Shown: positions 1 through 8,791 of the stretch, in pieces
Position numbering within the stretch: position 1 is the first letter of the stretch
Layout: every line of letters starts with the position of its first letter
Origin: Cytophagaceae bacterium
GTDB lineage: Bacteria; Bacteroidota; Bacteroidia; Bacteroidales; Marinilabiliaceae
Reading direction: 5' to 3'
Assembly (NCBI GenBank): GCA_031285765.1
Contig: JAITVO010000286.1
Coordinates: 1 to 32,803, forward strand
Length of the DNA: 32,803 nucleotides
The notes under the pieces: model-generated
The model's database searches: none
Told to the model about the DNA's origin: nothing
What the model saw: only the letters and a program-made list of their open reading frames with translations
Program-made: the position numbers and the translations under genes

Positions 1-66
1 CGAGATTAACGACCCGTCGTTGCGAAATCAACGACCCGTCGTTACGAGATCAACGACCCGTCGTTA
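1..66. repeat. Tandem 22-bp repeat array, three units, truncated by the window edge
   Basis: Three consecutive 22-bp units (1-22, 23-44, 45-66) differ at only a few positions. Each contains the core AACGACCCGTCGTT, an inverted repeat AACGAC/GTCGTT around a CC centre. The array probably continues to the left of the window. The unit length is not a multiple of three and no reading frame is kept, so it is not coding. The 8 bp between cores are themselves conserved, so these are not CRISPR spacers. Confidence 0.9.
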
Positions 67-254
67 CTGTATGCCTTTATATACAGCGGTAATAACGGGG
101 CAATAAAACAGACGAATCATAAAGCGGGTGGAAAAATTTCCGTCCCTGCCCAAATCGCAATTTGAACATGATTTTCAGGATAGCCCTGTGTATTTGATTG
201 TACCGTCCCTGCGGCATTTTATGAGTTTTGTGCAACATCAGTACATAAATATTG

Positions 255-286
255 TTTGCATATTTGCTCCATATAAATTACTTTTG
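255..286 (+). promoter_or_regulatory. Predicted Bacteroidetes promoter for nuoHI
   Basis: TTTG at 255-258 is followed after exactly 20 nt by TACTTTTG at 279-286. This matches the known Bacteroidetes vegetative consensus TTTG-N19-21-TAnnTTTG. Transcription would start near 293, giving a leader of about 70 nt before nuoH. The rest of 67-363 holds no gene; it contains two GTCCCTGC-type repeat motifs at 142-150 and 205-215. Confidence 0.6.
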
Positions 287-363
287 CCGCTTGTTGGCTC
301 AAATATCTTGACGGCATTTCTTACGAGCCATTGTAAAAAACAACTGCTTAAACATCTAAAAAT

Positions 364-1428
364 ATGTCAGGTATTTCAGATTTTATTCAATGGATTGACA
401 ATGCGCTGCATCAAAGCATGGGCGGCGGATGGGCGCTCTTTATAGAGTTTGTACTGATAGGGCTTTCCGTTATGTTGATATACGCCATTTTTGCGCTGAT
501 ACTGATTTATGCCGAGCGGAAAATATGCGCCTACTTTCAGTGCCGCATCGGTCCCAATCGTGTAGGCATCTTCGGCATACTGCAATCGGCAGCCGACATG
601 ATAAAAATTCTTTTGAAAGAAATTATCCGTATCAACCGTGCCGACAAATTTCTGTTTCGCGCGGCATCGTTTGTCGTTATCATCGGCTCCATCTGCACAT
701 TTGGAGCGTTGCCGTTTGCGCGTGGCGTACAGGTAATTGATTTCAATATCGGCGTGTTTTATCTGCTGGCAGTATCGTCGATTGGCGTTGTTGGAATCCT
801 TTTGGCAGGATGGTCGAGCAACAGCAAATACACCATGATTGGCGCCATGCGCAGCGGTGCGCAGTTAATCAGCTACGAATTGTCGTGCGGACTCTCGCTG
901 CTTACCATCGTAATGCTTTCGGGCACCATGCAGCTGTCCGAAATCGTAGAGCAACAGGCAGAAGCATGGTTTATATTTAAAGGACATGTTCCCGCCTTTA
1001 TTGCTTTCGTTATTTACCTGATTGCGGGACACGCCGAAACCAATCGCGGACCGTTTGACCTTCCCGAAGCCGAATCGGAACTTACGGCAGGCTATCACAC
1101 CGAATATTCAGGTATTCAGTTCGGCTTTTTTTACCTTGCCGAGTACATGAACATGTTCATCATTGGCGCCATTGCAGCCACGATGTTTCTTGGCGGATGG
1201 ATGCCGCTGCACATACCCGGGTGGGAATCGTTTAACGCAGTGATGGATTACATTCCGTCGTCCATCTGGTTTCTCGGGAAGACAGCCTTCTGCATCTTCC
1301 TTGCCATGTGGGTACGATGGTCGTTTCCCCGACTGCGCATCGACCAGTTGCTTGGTCTCGAATGGAAAATATTGATGCCCATCAGTCTTCTCAATATGAT
1401 TCTGATGGCGCTGTGTATTGTACTGTAA
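364..1428 (+). CDS. nuoH: NADH-quinone oxidoreductase subunit H
   Basis: NuoH (ND1 homologue) is a membrane subunit of respiratory complex I. It lies at the junction with the peripheral arm and helps form the quinone-binding chamber. The 354-residue product has the usual family length and about eight hydrophobic segments. Diagnostic stretches are visible: [19 protein letters not shown] near residues 49-67, and [20 protein letters not shown] followed by GYHTEYSG near 220-250, the acidic loop typical of NuoH. The ATG at 364 fits the family N-terminus. nuoI follows after 21 nt, so the two are probably co-transcribed from the promoter at 255-286. Unusually, no other nuo gene flanks the pair: upstream is a tandem repeat and downstream an unrelated secreted protein. 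In Bacteroidetes nuoH normally sits inside a longer nuo cluster. Confidence 0.96.
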   Translation: MSGISDFIQWIDNALHQSMGGGWALFIEFVLIGLSVMLIYAIFALILIYAERKICAYFQCRIGPNRVGIFGILQSAADMIKILLKEIIRINRADKFLFRAASFVVIIGSICTFGALPFARGVQVIDFNIGVFYLLAVSSIGVVGILLAGWSSNSKYTMIGAMRSGAQLISYELSCGLSLLTIVMLSGTMQLSEIVEQQAEAWFIFKGHVPAFIAFVIYLIAGHAETNRGPFDLPEAESELTAGYHTEYSGIQFGFFYLAEYMNMFIIGAIAATMFLGGWMPLHIPGWESFNAVMDYIPSSIWFLGKTAFCIFLAMWVRWSFPRLRIDQLLGLEWKILMPISLLNMILMALCIVL

Positions 1429-1449
1429 TTTTAGATAACATCGAGCAAA

Positions 1450-1917
1450 ATGAAAATATTCAATTATATAAAAAGGATTTTAACGGGGCTGTACCGTCTG
1501 TTTCAAGGCATGTATATTTCGATGCTCAACATGATGCGCCCCAAAGTAACCGAGCAGTATCCCGAAAACAGAGGCAAATACGTTTATTTCGAACGCTTTC
1601 GCGGAATGTTAACGATGCCGCACAACGAAAACAACGAACATCGGTGTACCGCCTGCGGCATTTGCACCACCAACTGCCCTAACGGTACCATTCGCGTAAT
1701 CACCAAAAAGGAGACCGACGAAACCACAGGTAAGGAAAAGCGAGCGCTCGACCGATACATGTACGATTTGGGAAGCTGTACATTCTGTTCGCTTTGCACC
1801 ATCACCTGTCCGCAAAACGCTATTGTGTGGAACAATACTTTTGAACATGCCGTATTTACGCCCGCCAAACTGATGAAACAGTTGAACAGGGAAGGAGCGC
1901 GGCTGGAAAGTAAATAA
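1450..1917 (+). CDS. nuoI: NADH-quinone oxidoreductase subunit I (2x[4Fe-4S] ferredoxin-type)
   Basis: NuoI carries the two [4Fe-4S] clusters (N6a/N6b) that pass electrons along the peripheral arm of complex I toward the quinone site. The 155-residue product contains both CxxCxxCxxxCP motifs: CTACGICTTNCP near residues 64-75 and CTFCSLCTITCP near 107-118. The spacing between them is longer than in a minimal ferredoxin, as is usual for NuoI. The N-terminal 50 residues are basic and amphipathic, consistent with membrane association. It follows nuoH by 21 nt. nuoJ would be expected next but is absent, and the following 165 nt are non-coding. Confidence 0.95.
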   Translation: MKIFNYIKRILTGLYRLFQGMYISMLNMMRPKVTEQYPENRGKYVYFERFRGMLTMPHNENNEHRCTACGICTTNCPNGTIRVITKKETDETTGKEKRALDRYMYDLGSCTFCSLCTITCPQNAIVWNNTFEHAVFTPAKLMKQLNREGARLESK

Positions 1918-2082
1918 ATGTCCAACATTTTATCGATAAAGAATAATCATTTCTTGTTCATGTACATCAATACTCTTTCGCAAAGAAAACTATTATGAAT
2001 GATTAACATATTAAAATAAAACCTTATCCCCGATTATTCGTTGATAGGGCAGTTGATAACTTAATAAATTAATAACGATTTT

Positions 2083-2676
2083 ATGGAAAAGAACATTTTA
2101 ATTCGCGTTGTATTAAAAGCTGGTATCTGTATCATGCTTTTTGGGGGAATAACACATTCGGTTTCGGCACAGGCAAATAAAGCCGATGCACAGATAACGA
2201 AATTGAAAGCCCAAGTGGATAAGACTGAAGCCAATCAGCGAAAGTTTGAAGTGAAACTGGCTACTGCTGATTCGCTTATGACAAGGGGAGAAGAACTGGC
2301 TGAAGCCGGTTATGCTGAAATCAAAGCCATAAATGCTGAATTGAAGGCAAAAGATAAAGAGTATGCCACTCAAAAAAAAGCAATTGACAAACAGTTGAAG
2401 TCGAAAGACAAAACAACAGTTACCGAAGCAAAAGCCGAGATGAAAAAACTTGATACAGAGTATAAGGCTTTTGTAAAAGAGTGCACTGCAAAACTGAAAG
2501 CGCAAACAAAAATTGCTACCGATGGCGATAAAAATTACGAAAAGGGACGCGTGATGCAGAAAGAAAATGAAAAAGCAATGAAACAAGCCACAAAAGATGT
2601 GGAAGCTGCTCAAAAAGCGCTGGACAAAGCAACCGCTCCTCCCGATACCGGAAAAGCAAAGAAAAAGAAAAAATAA
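2083..2676 (+). CDS. Secreted Lys/Ala-rich coiled-coil protein of unknown function
   Basis: I do not recognise this 197-residue protein. It has a likely Sec signal peptide (hydrophobic core at about 9-24, cleavage near VSA-Q at residue 29). The remainder is almost entirely charged and helical, with very many Lys, Ala, Glu and Asp and no aromatic-rich domain. It should form a long coiled coil from about 35 to 180 and ends in a poly-Lys tail after a short Pro-containing linker. The composition recalls periplasmic coiled-coil or histone-like proteins, but length and charge pattern alone assign no function. The downstream gene is 514 nt away, so it appears monocistronic. The minus-strand frame over the same region is a Phe/Cys-rich shadow. 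Confidence 0.8.
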   Translation: MEKNILIRVVLKAGICIMLFGGITHSVSAQANKADAQITKLKAQVDKTEANQRKFEVKLATADSLMTRGEELAEAGYAEIKAINAELKAKDKEYATQKKAIDKQLKSKDKTTVTEAKAEMKKLDTEYKAFVKECTAKLKAQTKIATDGDKNYEKGRVMQKENEKAMKQATKDVEAAQKALDKATAPPDTGKAKKKKK

Positions 2677-3190
2677 TTGGTGCACTTGAAATTGGCAGAT
2701 TGTTTAAACATTACTAAGGTAAACGCTCAGAATTTTGCAGCAGTAACACTTCATGTTACGCAAAACATGGATTATACATCTGTATTAGTTCAAAACAGTC
2801 CCGCAGGAACGATACAAACGAATTGAAAATTTAAGAATTACAGGTCATTCATTTTCAATTCTCAATTCGTAAGGTGTCGTTGTTCCTTGCGGGACTTTGT
2901 GAGTTTTTCAGAGCATGAGTTACATTTATTTAAAATGCTTAGTGCATAAAACTCCATTAACAAATAAAAACAATCTATATAGAAACAGGGAATAAATCAA
3001 AGAAAATAGAGCTGATTTTCAATTCTCCTCCATTTACAGAAGTATTATCCCTGCGAGGCTATACAAACAACATGGCCCTATTATCATTTTAATATTATGG
3101 GTAGCAGTTTAGTATTAGGAGCTATTTAAAACATTCAACAACATTACTGAAAGGTATAATTTGCAAAACTTAAGTTGATGATTTTTATTT
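2677..3190. other. Gene-free spacer with palindromic repeats
   Basis: No credible reading frame is present in these 514 nt. The region holds the composite palindrome at 2798-2895. It also has outlying short repeats (CATGTTACGCA at 2752-2762, GCATGAGTTAC near 2913-2923) that resemble the ends of the 54-bp repeat seen at 15953 and 31956. Another TTTTCAATTCTCC fragment lies near 3016. A weak TATAATTTG at about 3156 could serve as the -7 element for the nif3-like gene. Confidence 0.6.
2798..2895. repeat. Composite palindromic intergenic repeat, copy 1 (GTCCCGCAGG / ACGAATTGAAAAT arms)
   Basis: The outer arms are GTCCCGCAGGAAC at 2798-2810 and GTTCCTTGCGGGAC at 2882-2895. The inner arms are ACGAATTGAAAAT near 2817-2829 and ATTTTCAATTCTCAATTCGT near 2851-2870. 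The whole folds as an imperfect cruciform or hairpin of about 98 bp. A second element with the same outer and inner arms lies at 4431-4543, which marks this as a dispersed family and not a single terminator. Confidence 0.75.
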
Positions 3191-4294
3191 ATGTCAAACA
3201 TAAAAGCACACAACATTGTCAATATTCTTGAAACATTTGCGCCGCCCGCTTTTCAAGAAGATTACGATAACAGCGGCTTGCAAACAGGCAGTCTCGACAG
3301 CGAGGTAACAGGTCTTCTTATTACATTGGATGTAACGCCCGAAGTAATTGAGGAGGCAATTGCCTGTAAAATTAATTTTATACTCTCGCATCATCCAGTT
3401 ACTCTTGCGGGAATAAAGAAGATGACAGGAAGCTCGTTGCCAGTTCGTATTTTTACCGAAGCCATACGAAATAACCTTATTATTTACTCGGCGCACACCA
3501 ATCTCGACAGCGTAAAAGATGGCGTAAGTGGCATCCTTGCCCGTAAAACAGGTCTGATTAACTGTCGTGTGCTATCCCCGCGCAAGCAGTTACTCACGAA
3601 ATTAGTAACATTTGTTCCTGTTGATTATGCCGGCAAAGTTCGCAATGCACTGTTCGAAGCAGGAGCGGGACACATCGGAAAGTACGACTGTTGCAGCTAT
3701 AATATCGAAGGCGAAGGCACGTTTAGAGGAGGCGAAGCAGCGCATCCATTTGTTGGTGAAAAAGGAAACGTTCATACCGAGAGTGAAATACGAATAGAAA
3801 CAGTGATTCCTGTCTTTTTGCAAAATAAGGTATTAAAAGCATTGCTTGCCACGCATCCTTACGAAGAACCGGCATACGATTTTTATTTGCTCGAAAATAA
3901 ATGGAACGAAGCAGGTTTCGGAATTATCGGCGAGTTGCCCGAACCACAATCGCCCGAATGTTTTCTTGCGCATCTGAAAAATGTTACGCAAACGGGCTGT
4001 ATCCGTCATACCGATACAATACGAAAAACAGTTAAAACCATAGCTGTATGCGGCGGAAGCGGCAGTTTTTTGTTGCACGAAGCAATCAATATAGGAGCCG
4101 ACGTGTTTGTTTCGGGCGACTTTAAATATCACCAGTTTTTTGACGCCCCCAATACGCTTATGATTGCCGATATAGGACATTATGAAAGCGAACAGTTTAC
4201 TAAAGAACTGTTATTAGATATTCTTACAAAAAGATTCCCCGACCTCACACTTCGCATATCTGGAATAAACAGCAATCCAATAAAATACTGCTAA
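3191..4294 (+). CDS. Nif3-like dinuclear metal centre protein (YqfO type)
   Basis: The protein belongs to the Nif3/DUF34 family, often labelled 'GTP cyclohydrolase 1 type 2 homolog'; its true cellular role is unsettled. Metal-ligand motifs are visible: SHHP at 66-69, AHTNLD at 101-106 and GHYESE at 329-334, the last carrying the C-terminal His and Glu ligands. At 367 residues it is the long form, with a PII/CutA-like domain inserted between the two Nif3 halves at roughly 130-235. The ATG at 3191 gives the family N-terminus with the expected DNSGLQ segment near 26. In many Bacteroidetes a zinc-ribbon coiled-coil gene follows this one; here the next gene is atpB after a 516-nt repeat-rich spacer, so it is probably transcribed alone. 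Confidence 0.9.
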   Translation: MSNIKAHNIVNILETFAPPAFQEDYDNSGLQTGSLDSEVTGLLITLDVTPEVIEEAIACKINFILSHHPVTLAGIKKMTGSSLPVRIFTEAIRNNLIIYSAHTNLDSVKDGVSGILARKTGLINCRVLSPRKQLLTKLVTFVPVDYAGKVRNALFEAGAGHIGKYDCCSYNIEGEGTFRGGEAAHPFVGEKGNVHTESEIRIETVIPVFLQNKVLKALLATHPYEEPAYDFYLLENKWNEAGFGIIGELPEPQSPECFLAHLKNVTQTGCIRHTDTIRKTVKTIAVCGGSGSFLLHEAINIGADVFVSGDFKYHQFFDAPNTLMIADIGHYESEQFTKELLLDILTKRFPDLTLRISGINSNPIKYC

Positions 4295-4430
4295 TTACCT
4301 GATGCCTTTCAGTATCTTATGTCCGAATGAATCTCATACTTTGTTCGCTCTATCGTAGAGGCTGTGTTTTTACATTTTTTTGCAGTCACATCTTGCTCCG
4401 ATAAACCAAACCACGACAATGTTGTTTGCA

Positions 4431-4543
4431 AAATCCTGCATAGAAGATATTTTACGAATTGAAAATGGAGAATTGAAAATTTACTTGATGGAAACATCAT
4501 TAATTTTCAATCTTCATTCAAATATGCTGCCCCTGCGGGACTA
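4431..4543. repeat. Composite palindromic intergenic repeat, copy 2
   Basis: The element has a left arm AAATCCTGCA at 4431-4440, inner arms GAATTGAAAATGGAG and ATTGAAAATTTACTTGATG, a short loop near 4490, the return arm CATCATTAATTTTCAAT, and a right outer arm CCCTGCGGGACT at 4531-4542. It shares its outer arms with the element at 2798-2895. Its inner part matches, in reverse orientation, the hairpin at 11965-12011. Confidence 0.7.
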
Positions 4544-4680
4544 CATTTTTCACTGCACTAAATACAGGATTAATCACCCCTCTTTTGTTTATAACATTTT
4601 TTATCACACAATATCTCCTTGATTTTATGTGCAATGAATTATGTTTTTCAAAAGATGCTATTTTTTATCATTTCTTTTTT

Positions 4681-4688
4681 TACTTTTG
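4681..4688 (+). promoter_or_regulatory. Predicted -7 element of the atp operon promoter
   Basis: TACTTTTG followed by CCGC is identical over 12 nt to the -7 region proposed for nuoH at 279-290. No good TTTG box stands at the expected distance upstream, where the sequence is a T-rich tract. The call therefore rests on the -7 element and its position. Confidence 0.45.
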
Positions 4689-4810
4689 CCGCAACATATT
4701 TGAAAGTTTAAGCGTAGAAAGTCGAGTTTGAACAAAAACCGAACTGTTTTGTTTTGCATGGAGTTTATGGTTTCGGGTTATCTTAGAATATCAAAAAAAA
4801 CACCTTGAAG

Positions 4811-5881
4811 ATGAGATTATTTATTTGTTTGTTTGTTTTGTTTTTTGCAGTCGGCGGCAGAGCTGTTGCCGAAGAATTGACGGAACATGGCGAAGAATTT
4901 AACGCTACCGAAATGATAATGCACCACATCGGCGATTCGCACGAGTGGCACATCATCTCCTTTAATGCGGGCGCCGAAAACGAATTTAGCGTAACAATGC
5001 CGTTGCCCGTAATTTTGTGGCACAACAACGGACTGCACGTCTTTATGTCGTCAAAATTTCATAACGAGAAAATTATTGCGCTTGGCGATGATTATGCCGT
5101 TCTTGAACACGGACACATCTATATTACCGATGCTTCGGGTACGCTTGTTCACGACGAAAACGGAGCGGTTACAAACGCCTCGCCGCTTGATTTTTCCATT
5201 ACCCGAAACGTTGCAAGTATGTTGCTGGGGTTTGCAATACTGTTGCTGCTGTTTGGAACGGCAGCAAACGGATATGCCAAACGCGGCGGTCTTTCGGTGC
5301 CAAAAGGGATTCAACTGCTGGTGGAACCTGCCGTACTTTTTATTCGCGACGACATTGTTCGCGAACAGATTCACAGCAAACGCAAAGCCGACTTTTTTAT
5401 GCCCTACCTGCTTACACTGTTCTTTTTTATATTGATAAATAACCTTATAGGGCTGGTTCCGTTTTTCCCCGGAGCAAGCAACCTTTCAGGAAACATATCG
5501 TTTACACTGACACTGGCGGTAATTTCGTTTTTAACAATCAATATTTTTGCATCAAAAAATTACTGGAAACACACGTTTCTTGCGCCCGGAATACCGCTTC
5601 CCATCAAAATATTTATTGTTCCTGTCGAAATAATTGGGCTTTTTACTAAACCTTTTGCCCTGATGCTTCGTTTATTTGCCAACATCACGGCAGGACACAT
5701 TATTATATTAAGTCTTACGTCAATTGTTTTTGTGTTGGGAACTGTGGCGGCGTCGCCACTGACAATCATTTTATCGCTGATGATGTATTGTCTTGAGTTT
5801 TTGGTTGCATTTTTACAGGCATATATTTTCACACTGTTAACAACCCTTTTTATAGGGATTGCAGTGAATGATGCACATTAG
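4811..5881 (+). CDS. atpB: F-type ATP synthase subunit a
   Basis: Subunit a forms the ion half-channels of the membrane Fo sector and works against the rotating c-ring. The product is about 356 residues from the ATG at 4811; an upstream in-frame TTG at 4805 is less likely. It has the long N-terminal extension common in Bacteroidetes: a signal-like hydrophobic stretch, then a hydrophilic region with HHIGDSHEWH. At least five membrane segments follow in the C-terminal two thirds. The essential arginine lies in LMLRLFANITAGH (Arg at about 287), facing the c-subunit carboxylate. It heads an operon followed by atpE, F, H, A and G with short gaps. atpD and atpC, which usually precede atpB in this phylum, are not here. 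Confidence 0.94.
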   Translation: MRLFICLFVLFFAVGGRAVAEELTEHGEEFNATEMIMHHIGDSHEWHIISFNAGAENEFSVTMPLPVILWHNNGLHVFMSSKFHNEKIIALGDDYAVLEHGHIYITDASGTLVHDENGAVTNASPLDFSITRNVASMLLGFAILLLLFGTAANGYAKRGGLSVPKGIQLLVEPAVLFIRDDIVREQIHSKRKADFFMPYLLTLFFFILINNLIGLVPFFPGASNLSGNISFTLTLAVISFLTINIFASKNYWKHTFLAPGIPLPIKIFIVPVEIIGLFTKPFALMLRLFANITAGHIIILSLTSIVFVLGTVAASPLTIILSLMMYCLEFLVAFLQAYIFTLLTTLFIGIAVNDAH

Positions 5882-5913
5882 TTAAACTTTGTTTATAAAT
5901 AAATTTTTGTATT

Positions 5914-6111
5914 ATGAGTACAGCATTAGGATTAGGAGTAATTATTCTCGGTCTTGGTCTTGGTATCGGACTGATTGGAAAAGGAGCTATGGAAGCAATG
6001 GGTCGTCAGCCCGAAATGAGTTCCAAAATTCAGACAGCGATGATTATTGCAGCCGCGTTGATTGAAGGCGCAGCTCTGTTTGCAATCGTTGTAAGCTGGT
6101 TAATATCGTAA
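5914..6111 (+). CDS. atpE: F-type ATP synthase subunit c
   Basis: This is the proteolipid of the rotor ring: 65 residues forming two membrane helices joined by the polar loop GRQPE (30-34). Helix 1 has the glycine-repeat pattern GLGLGIG needed for tight ring packing. The ion-binding carboxylate is Glu51 in AALIEGAALF. The residues after it are Gly-Ala, not the Ser/Thr found in well-studied Na+-binding rings, and helix 1 lacks the accompanying glutamine, so proton coupling is the simpler inference. It sits 32 nt after atpB and 24 nt before atpF. Confidence 0.95.
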   Translation: MSTALGLGVIILGLGLGIGLIGKGAMEAMGRQPEMSSKIQTAMIIAAALIEGAALFAIVVSWLIS

Positions 6112-6135
6112 TTTTTTTAACAAAATCTGTAAGTC

Positions 6136-6630
6136 ATGGGGATACTGACTCCCGATCCCGGACTGGTCTTTTGGACTACCCTCTCGTTTGTTATCCTGCT
6201 GCTTATATTGCGCAAAGTAGCATGGAAGCCTATTCTTCGTGCCTTGAAAGTTCGTGAAGAGTACATTGAGTTTTCACTTCGCGACGCCGCACAGGCAAAA
6301 ATGGAAATTGCCCGCATCGGTGAAAGGCAAAAAGAAATTGTTGAAGAAGGACGCCGCCAGCGAGACGATATAATCCGCGAAGCACGGGATCTTAAAGACG
6401 GAATAATTCGCGAGGCAAAAGAAGCCGCTCAAAAAGAGGCTGTCCGAATTATTCAGCAAACACACGAACAGATGGAACGTGAGAAAAAAGAAGCAATACT
6501 TGGAATTCAACAGCAAATCAGCGAACTGTCGCTCGAAATTGCAAGCAAAATTCTTCGTGAAGAACTTTCGTCCGACATCCGTCAGAAAAGTGTGATAAAG
6601 CAGCACTTGCAGGACTTTACATTTAATTAA
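6136..6630 (+). CDS. atpF: F-type ATP synthase subunit b
   Basis: Subunit b is the peripheral stalk that holds F1 static against the a subunit. The 164 residues show the standard layout: one N-terminal membrane helix at about 8-28 (LVFWTTLSFVILLLILRKVAW), then a long, highly charged helix from 33 to about 150 with RQKEIVEEGRRQRDDIIREA-type coiled-coil periodicity, and a C-terminal segment that docks to delta. The length is normal. Start ATG 6136 follows atpE by 24 nt, and atpH begins 18 nt after the stop. Confidence 0.94.
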   Translation: MGILTPDPGLVFWTTLSFVILLLILRKVAWKPILRALKVREEYIEFSLRDAAQAKMEIARIGERQKEIVEEGRRQRDDIIREARDLKDGIIREAKEAAQKEAVRIIQQTHEQMEREKKEAILGIQQQISELSLEIASKILREELSSDIRQKSVIKQHLQDFTFN

Positions 6631-6648
6631 TCCACCAGCAAATTTGTC

Positions 6649-7188
6649 ATGAACACAGGATTAATATCAATGAGATACGCGAAAGCATTACTGCAGGCAG
6701 GGCTGGCAAACAACACTTTAGATGCTTTGTACGGCAATGGCTCGAATTTTTACGAGGTATTGAACAAATCAACCGATTTCGATGCTTTTCTGAAAAATCC
6801 CATTATCAGCGGCGAAGCCCGAAAGAAATTCATACGAAAAGTTTTCGGTACAAGTTTTCATGGCATGATGCTGAACTTTATCAATATTATTATTGATAAT
6901 CGGAGAGAAAAGTTGATTGGAATGATTTTTCTCGATTTTATCAATCTTTACAGAGAAAGCAAAGGAATTAAAACCGTTAAGGTGATTACCGCAATCCCTG
7001 TGGATGATGAATATCGGAATGAAATCGGCGAAGTAATCGAAAAACGTCTAAATGCCAAAATCGAACTCGAATGTAAAGTCGATGCCGAAACAATCGGCGG
7101 GCTTGTAATCATGGTTGATGACAGGCTGGCAGACGGAAGTGTTGCAGGCGAATTGCGTGCATTGAAAAAGAAAATGATGATTTATTAA
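6649..7188 (+). CDS. atpH: F-type ATP synthase subunit delta
   Basis: The delta subunit caps F1 and connects it to the b stalk. The 179 residues match the family: N-terminal helical domain beginning ISMRYAKALLQAG (residues 6-18), the central FINIIIDNRRE segment near 76-86, and the C-terminal IGGLVIMVDDRLADGSVAGEL block near 146-166, which is the most conserved part of OSCP/delta proteins. It lies between atpF (18 nt) and atpA (13 nt) in the usual order. Confidence 0.94.
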   Translation: MNTGLISMRYAKALLQAGLANNTLDALYGNGSNFYEVLNKSTDFDAFLKNPIISGEARKKFIRKVFGTSFHGMMLNFINIIIDNRREKLIGMIFLDFINLYRESKGIKTVKVITAIPVDDEYRNEIGEVIEKRLNAKIELECKVDAETIGGLVIMVDDRLADGSVAGELRALKKKMMIY

Positions 7189-7201
7189 GAAGTTCAGCTA
7201 A

Positions 7202-8791
7202 ATGGAACAGATTAAACCTTCAGAAGTTTCTTCGCTGTTGAAAAAGCAGATAGAAGAATTTCAGTCAGGAACACAGCTCGAAGAGGTCGGCACAGTATTG
7301 CAGGTGGGCGACGGAACAGCGCGTATTTACGGGCTGTCGAACGTTCGTGCCAACGAATTGGTCGAAACCGACAAAGTAACAGGTGTGGTTTTAAATCTTG
7401 AGCAGGATAATGTAGGCATCGTATTATTGGGACCTACCTCCCTAATGGAAGAAGGCGACATTGTACACCGCACAGGGCGCATGGCGTCGCTTCGCGTGGG
7501 CGACGGAATGTTGGGTCGCGTGGTTGACCCTCTCGGAAATCCGCTCGACGGACGGGGTCCTATTGCAGGACAGCTTTACGAAATGCCACTGGAGCGAAAA
7601 GCGCCCGGCGTGGTTTTTCGTCAGCCTGTAAAAGAGCCTTTGCAAACAGGCGTAAAGGCAATTGACTCGATGACGCCTGTAGGACGCGGACAGCGCGAGT
7701 TAATTATCGGCGACCGCCAAACGGGAAAAACAGCCATTGCCATTGATACCATTATTAATCAGCGTTCGTTTTACGAAAAAGGCGACCCTGTTTACTGTAT
7801 TTATGTTGCTATCGGACAAAAAGGCAGCACCGTTGCACAAATCGTGAAAACGCTCGAACAGCATGGAGCGATGGCTTATACTACTGTGGTAATGGCAACC
7901 GCGTCCGACCCCGCAGCCATGCAGTTTTACGCGCCCTTTTCGGGAACAGCCATCGGAGAGTTTTTCCGCGACACGGGACGACACGCACTGATTGTTTTCG
8001 ACGACTTGTCGAAGCAAGCGGTTTCGTACCGCGAAGTTTCGTTGTTGCTGCGGCGTCCTCCGGGACGTGAGGCTTTCCCCGGTGATATTTTCTACTTGCA
8101 CTCCCGTTTGTTGGAACGCGCCGCAAAAGTCATCAATTCCGATGAAATTGCCGCAAAAATGAACGATTTGCCCGAATCTATCCGCTCTATCGTAAAAGGA
8201 GGCGGCTCGCTCACCGCACTTCCGATTATCGAAACACAGGCGGGCGACGTTTCGGCTTACATCCCTACCAACGTCATTTCGATTACCGACGGGCAGATAT
8301 TCCTCGAATCGAACCTCTTTAATGCGGGCATTCGTCCTGCTATTAACGTGGGTATTTCGGTTTCACGGGTAGGCGGAAACGCGCAAATTAAGCCAATGAA
8401 AAAAATTGCAGGTACGCTGAAACTCGACCAGGCGCAATACCGCGAACTGGAGGCATTCTCGAAGTTCGGTTCCGATATGGATGCAGCCACGATGCTTGTA
8501 ATCGACAAGGGACGCAAAAATGTTGAACTGCTCAAACAGCCGCAATATCAGCCGATGGATGTGGCAAAGCAGGTTGCTATTATTTATTGCGGGACCAATG
8601 GTTTGTTGCGTAGTGTGCCTTTGGATAAAGTAAAAGAGTTTGAACACGAATATATCGAAGCGATGGAACTGCGGCACAAACCCATTCTCGACAGAATAAC
8701 CACTGGCGAATTGGACGACGAAATAACAATGGTACTGAAAAAAGTTGCCAACGAACTTTCGTCAAGATACGAGAATAAAGAAGAAAATTGA
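7202..8791 (+). CDS. atpA: F-type ATP synthase subunit alpha
   Basis: Alpha is the regulatory nucleotide-binding subunit of the F1 hexamer. The 529-residue product has the beta-barrel N-domain, the Walker A loop GDRQTGKT at 170-177, the segment [22 protein letters not shown]-like around 263-285, and the alpha-specific arginine-finger region [10 protein letters not shown] near 390. The product is a little longer than the E. coli alpha subunit, as is usual in Bacteroidetes. It is 13 nt after atpH. The next gene, atpG, is separated by an unusual 118-nt repeat, whereas the other operon joints are only 13-32 nt. Confidence 0.97.
   Translation: MEQIKPSEVSSLLKKQIEEFQSGTQLEEVGTVLQVGDGTARIYGLSNVRANELVETDKVTGVVLNLEQDNVGIVLLGPTSLMEEGDIVHRTGRMASLRVGDGMLGRVVDPLGNPLDGRGPIAGQLYEMPLERKAPGVVFRQPVKEPLQTGVKAIDSMTPVGRGQRELIIGDRQTGKTAIAIDTIINQRSFYEKGDPVYCIYVAIGQKGSTVAQIVKTLEQHGAMAYTTVVMATASDPAAMQFYAPFSGTAIGEFFRDTGRHALIVFDDLSKQAVSYREVSLLLRRPPGREAFPGDIFYLHSRLLERAAKVINSDEIAAKMNDLPESIRSIVKGGGSLTALPIIETQAGDVSAYIPTNVISITDGQIFLESNLFNAGIRPAINVGISVSRVGGNAQIKPMKKIAGTLKLDQAQYRELEAFSKFGSDMDAATMLVIDKGRKNVELLKQPQYQPMDVAKQVAIIYCGTNGLLRSVPLDKVKEFEHEYIEAMELRHKPILDRITTGELDDEITMVLKKVANELSSRYENKEEN

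Larger units (their letters stand above)
4295..4810. other. Gene-free spacer upstream of the ATP synthase operon
   Basis: There is no convincing gene in these 516 nt. The small frames found here read through the palindromic element at 4431-4543. The promoter-like motif at 4681-4688 lies in an AT-rich tract before atpB, leaving a leader of roughly 115 nt. Confidence 0.6.

Noticed and set aside
1-66. CRISPR array at the left edge
   Set aside because: The units are contiguous and conserved along their full 22 nt; there are no unique spacers and no cas genes. The same reasoning applies to the right-edge array.
5914-6111. Sodium-coupled ATP synthase c-ring
   Set aside because: Glu51 is followed by Gly-Ala, and helix 1 lacks the glutamine typical of Na+ rings, so proton coupling is the simpler reading.
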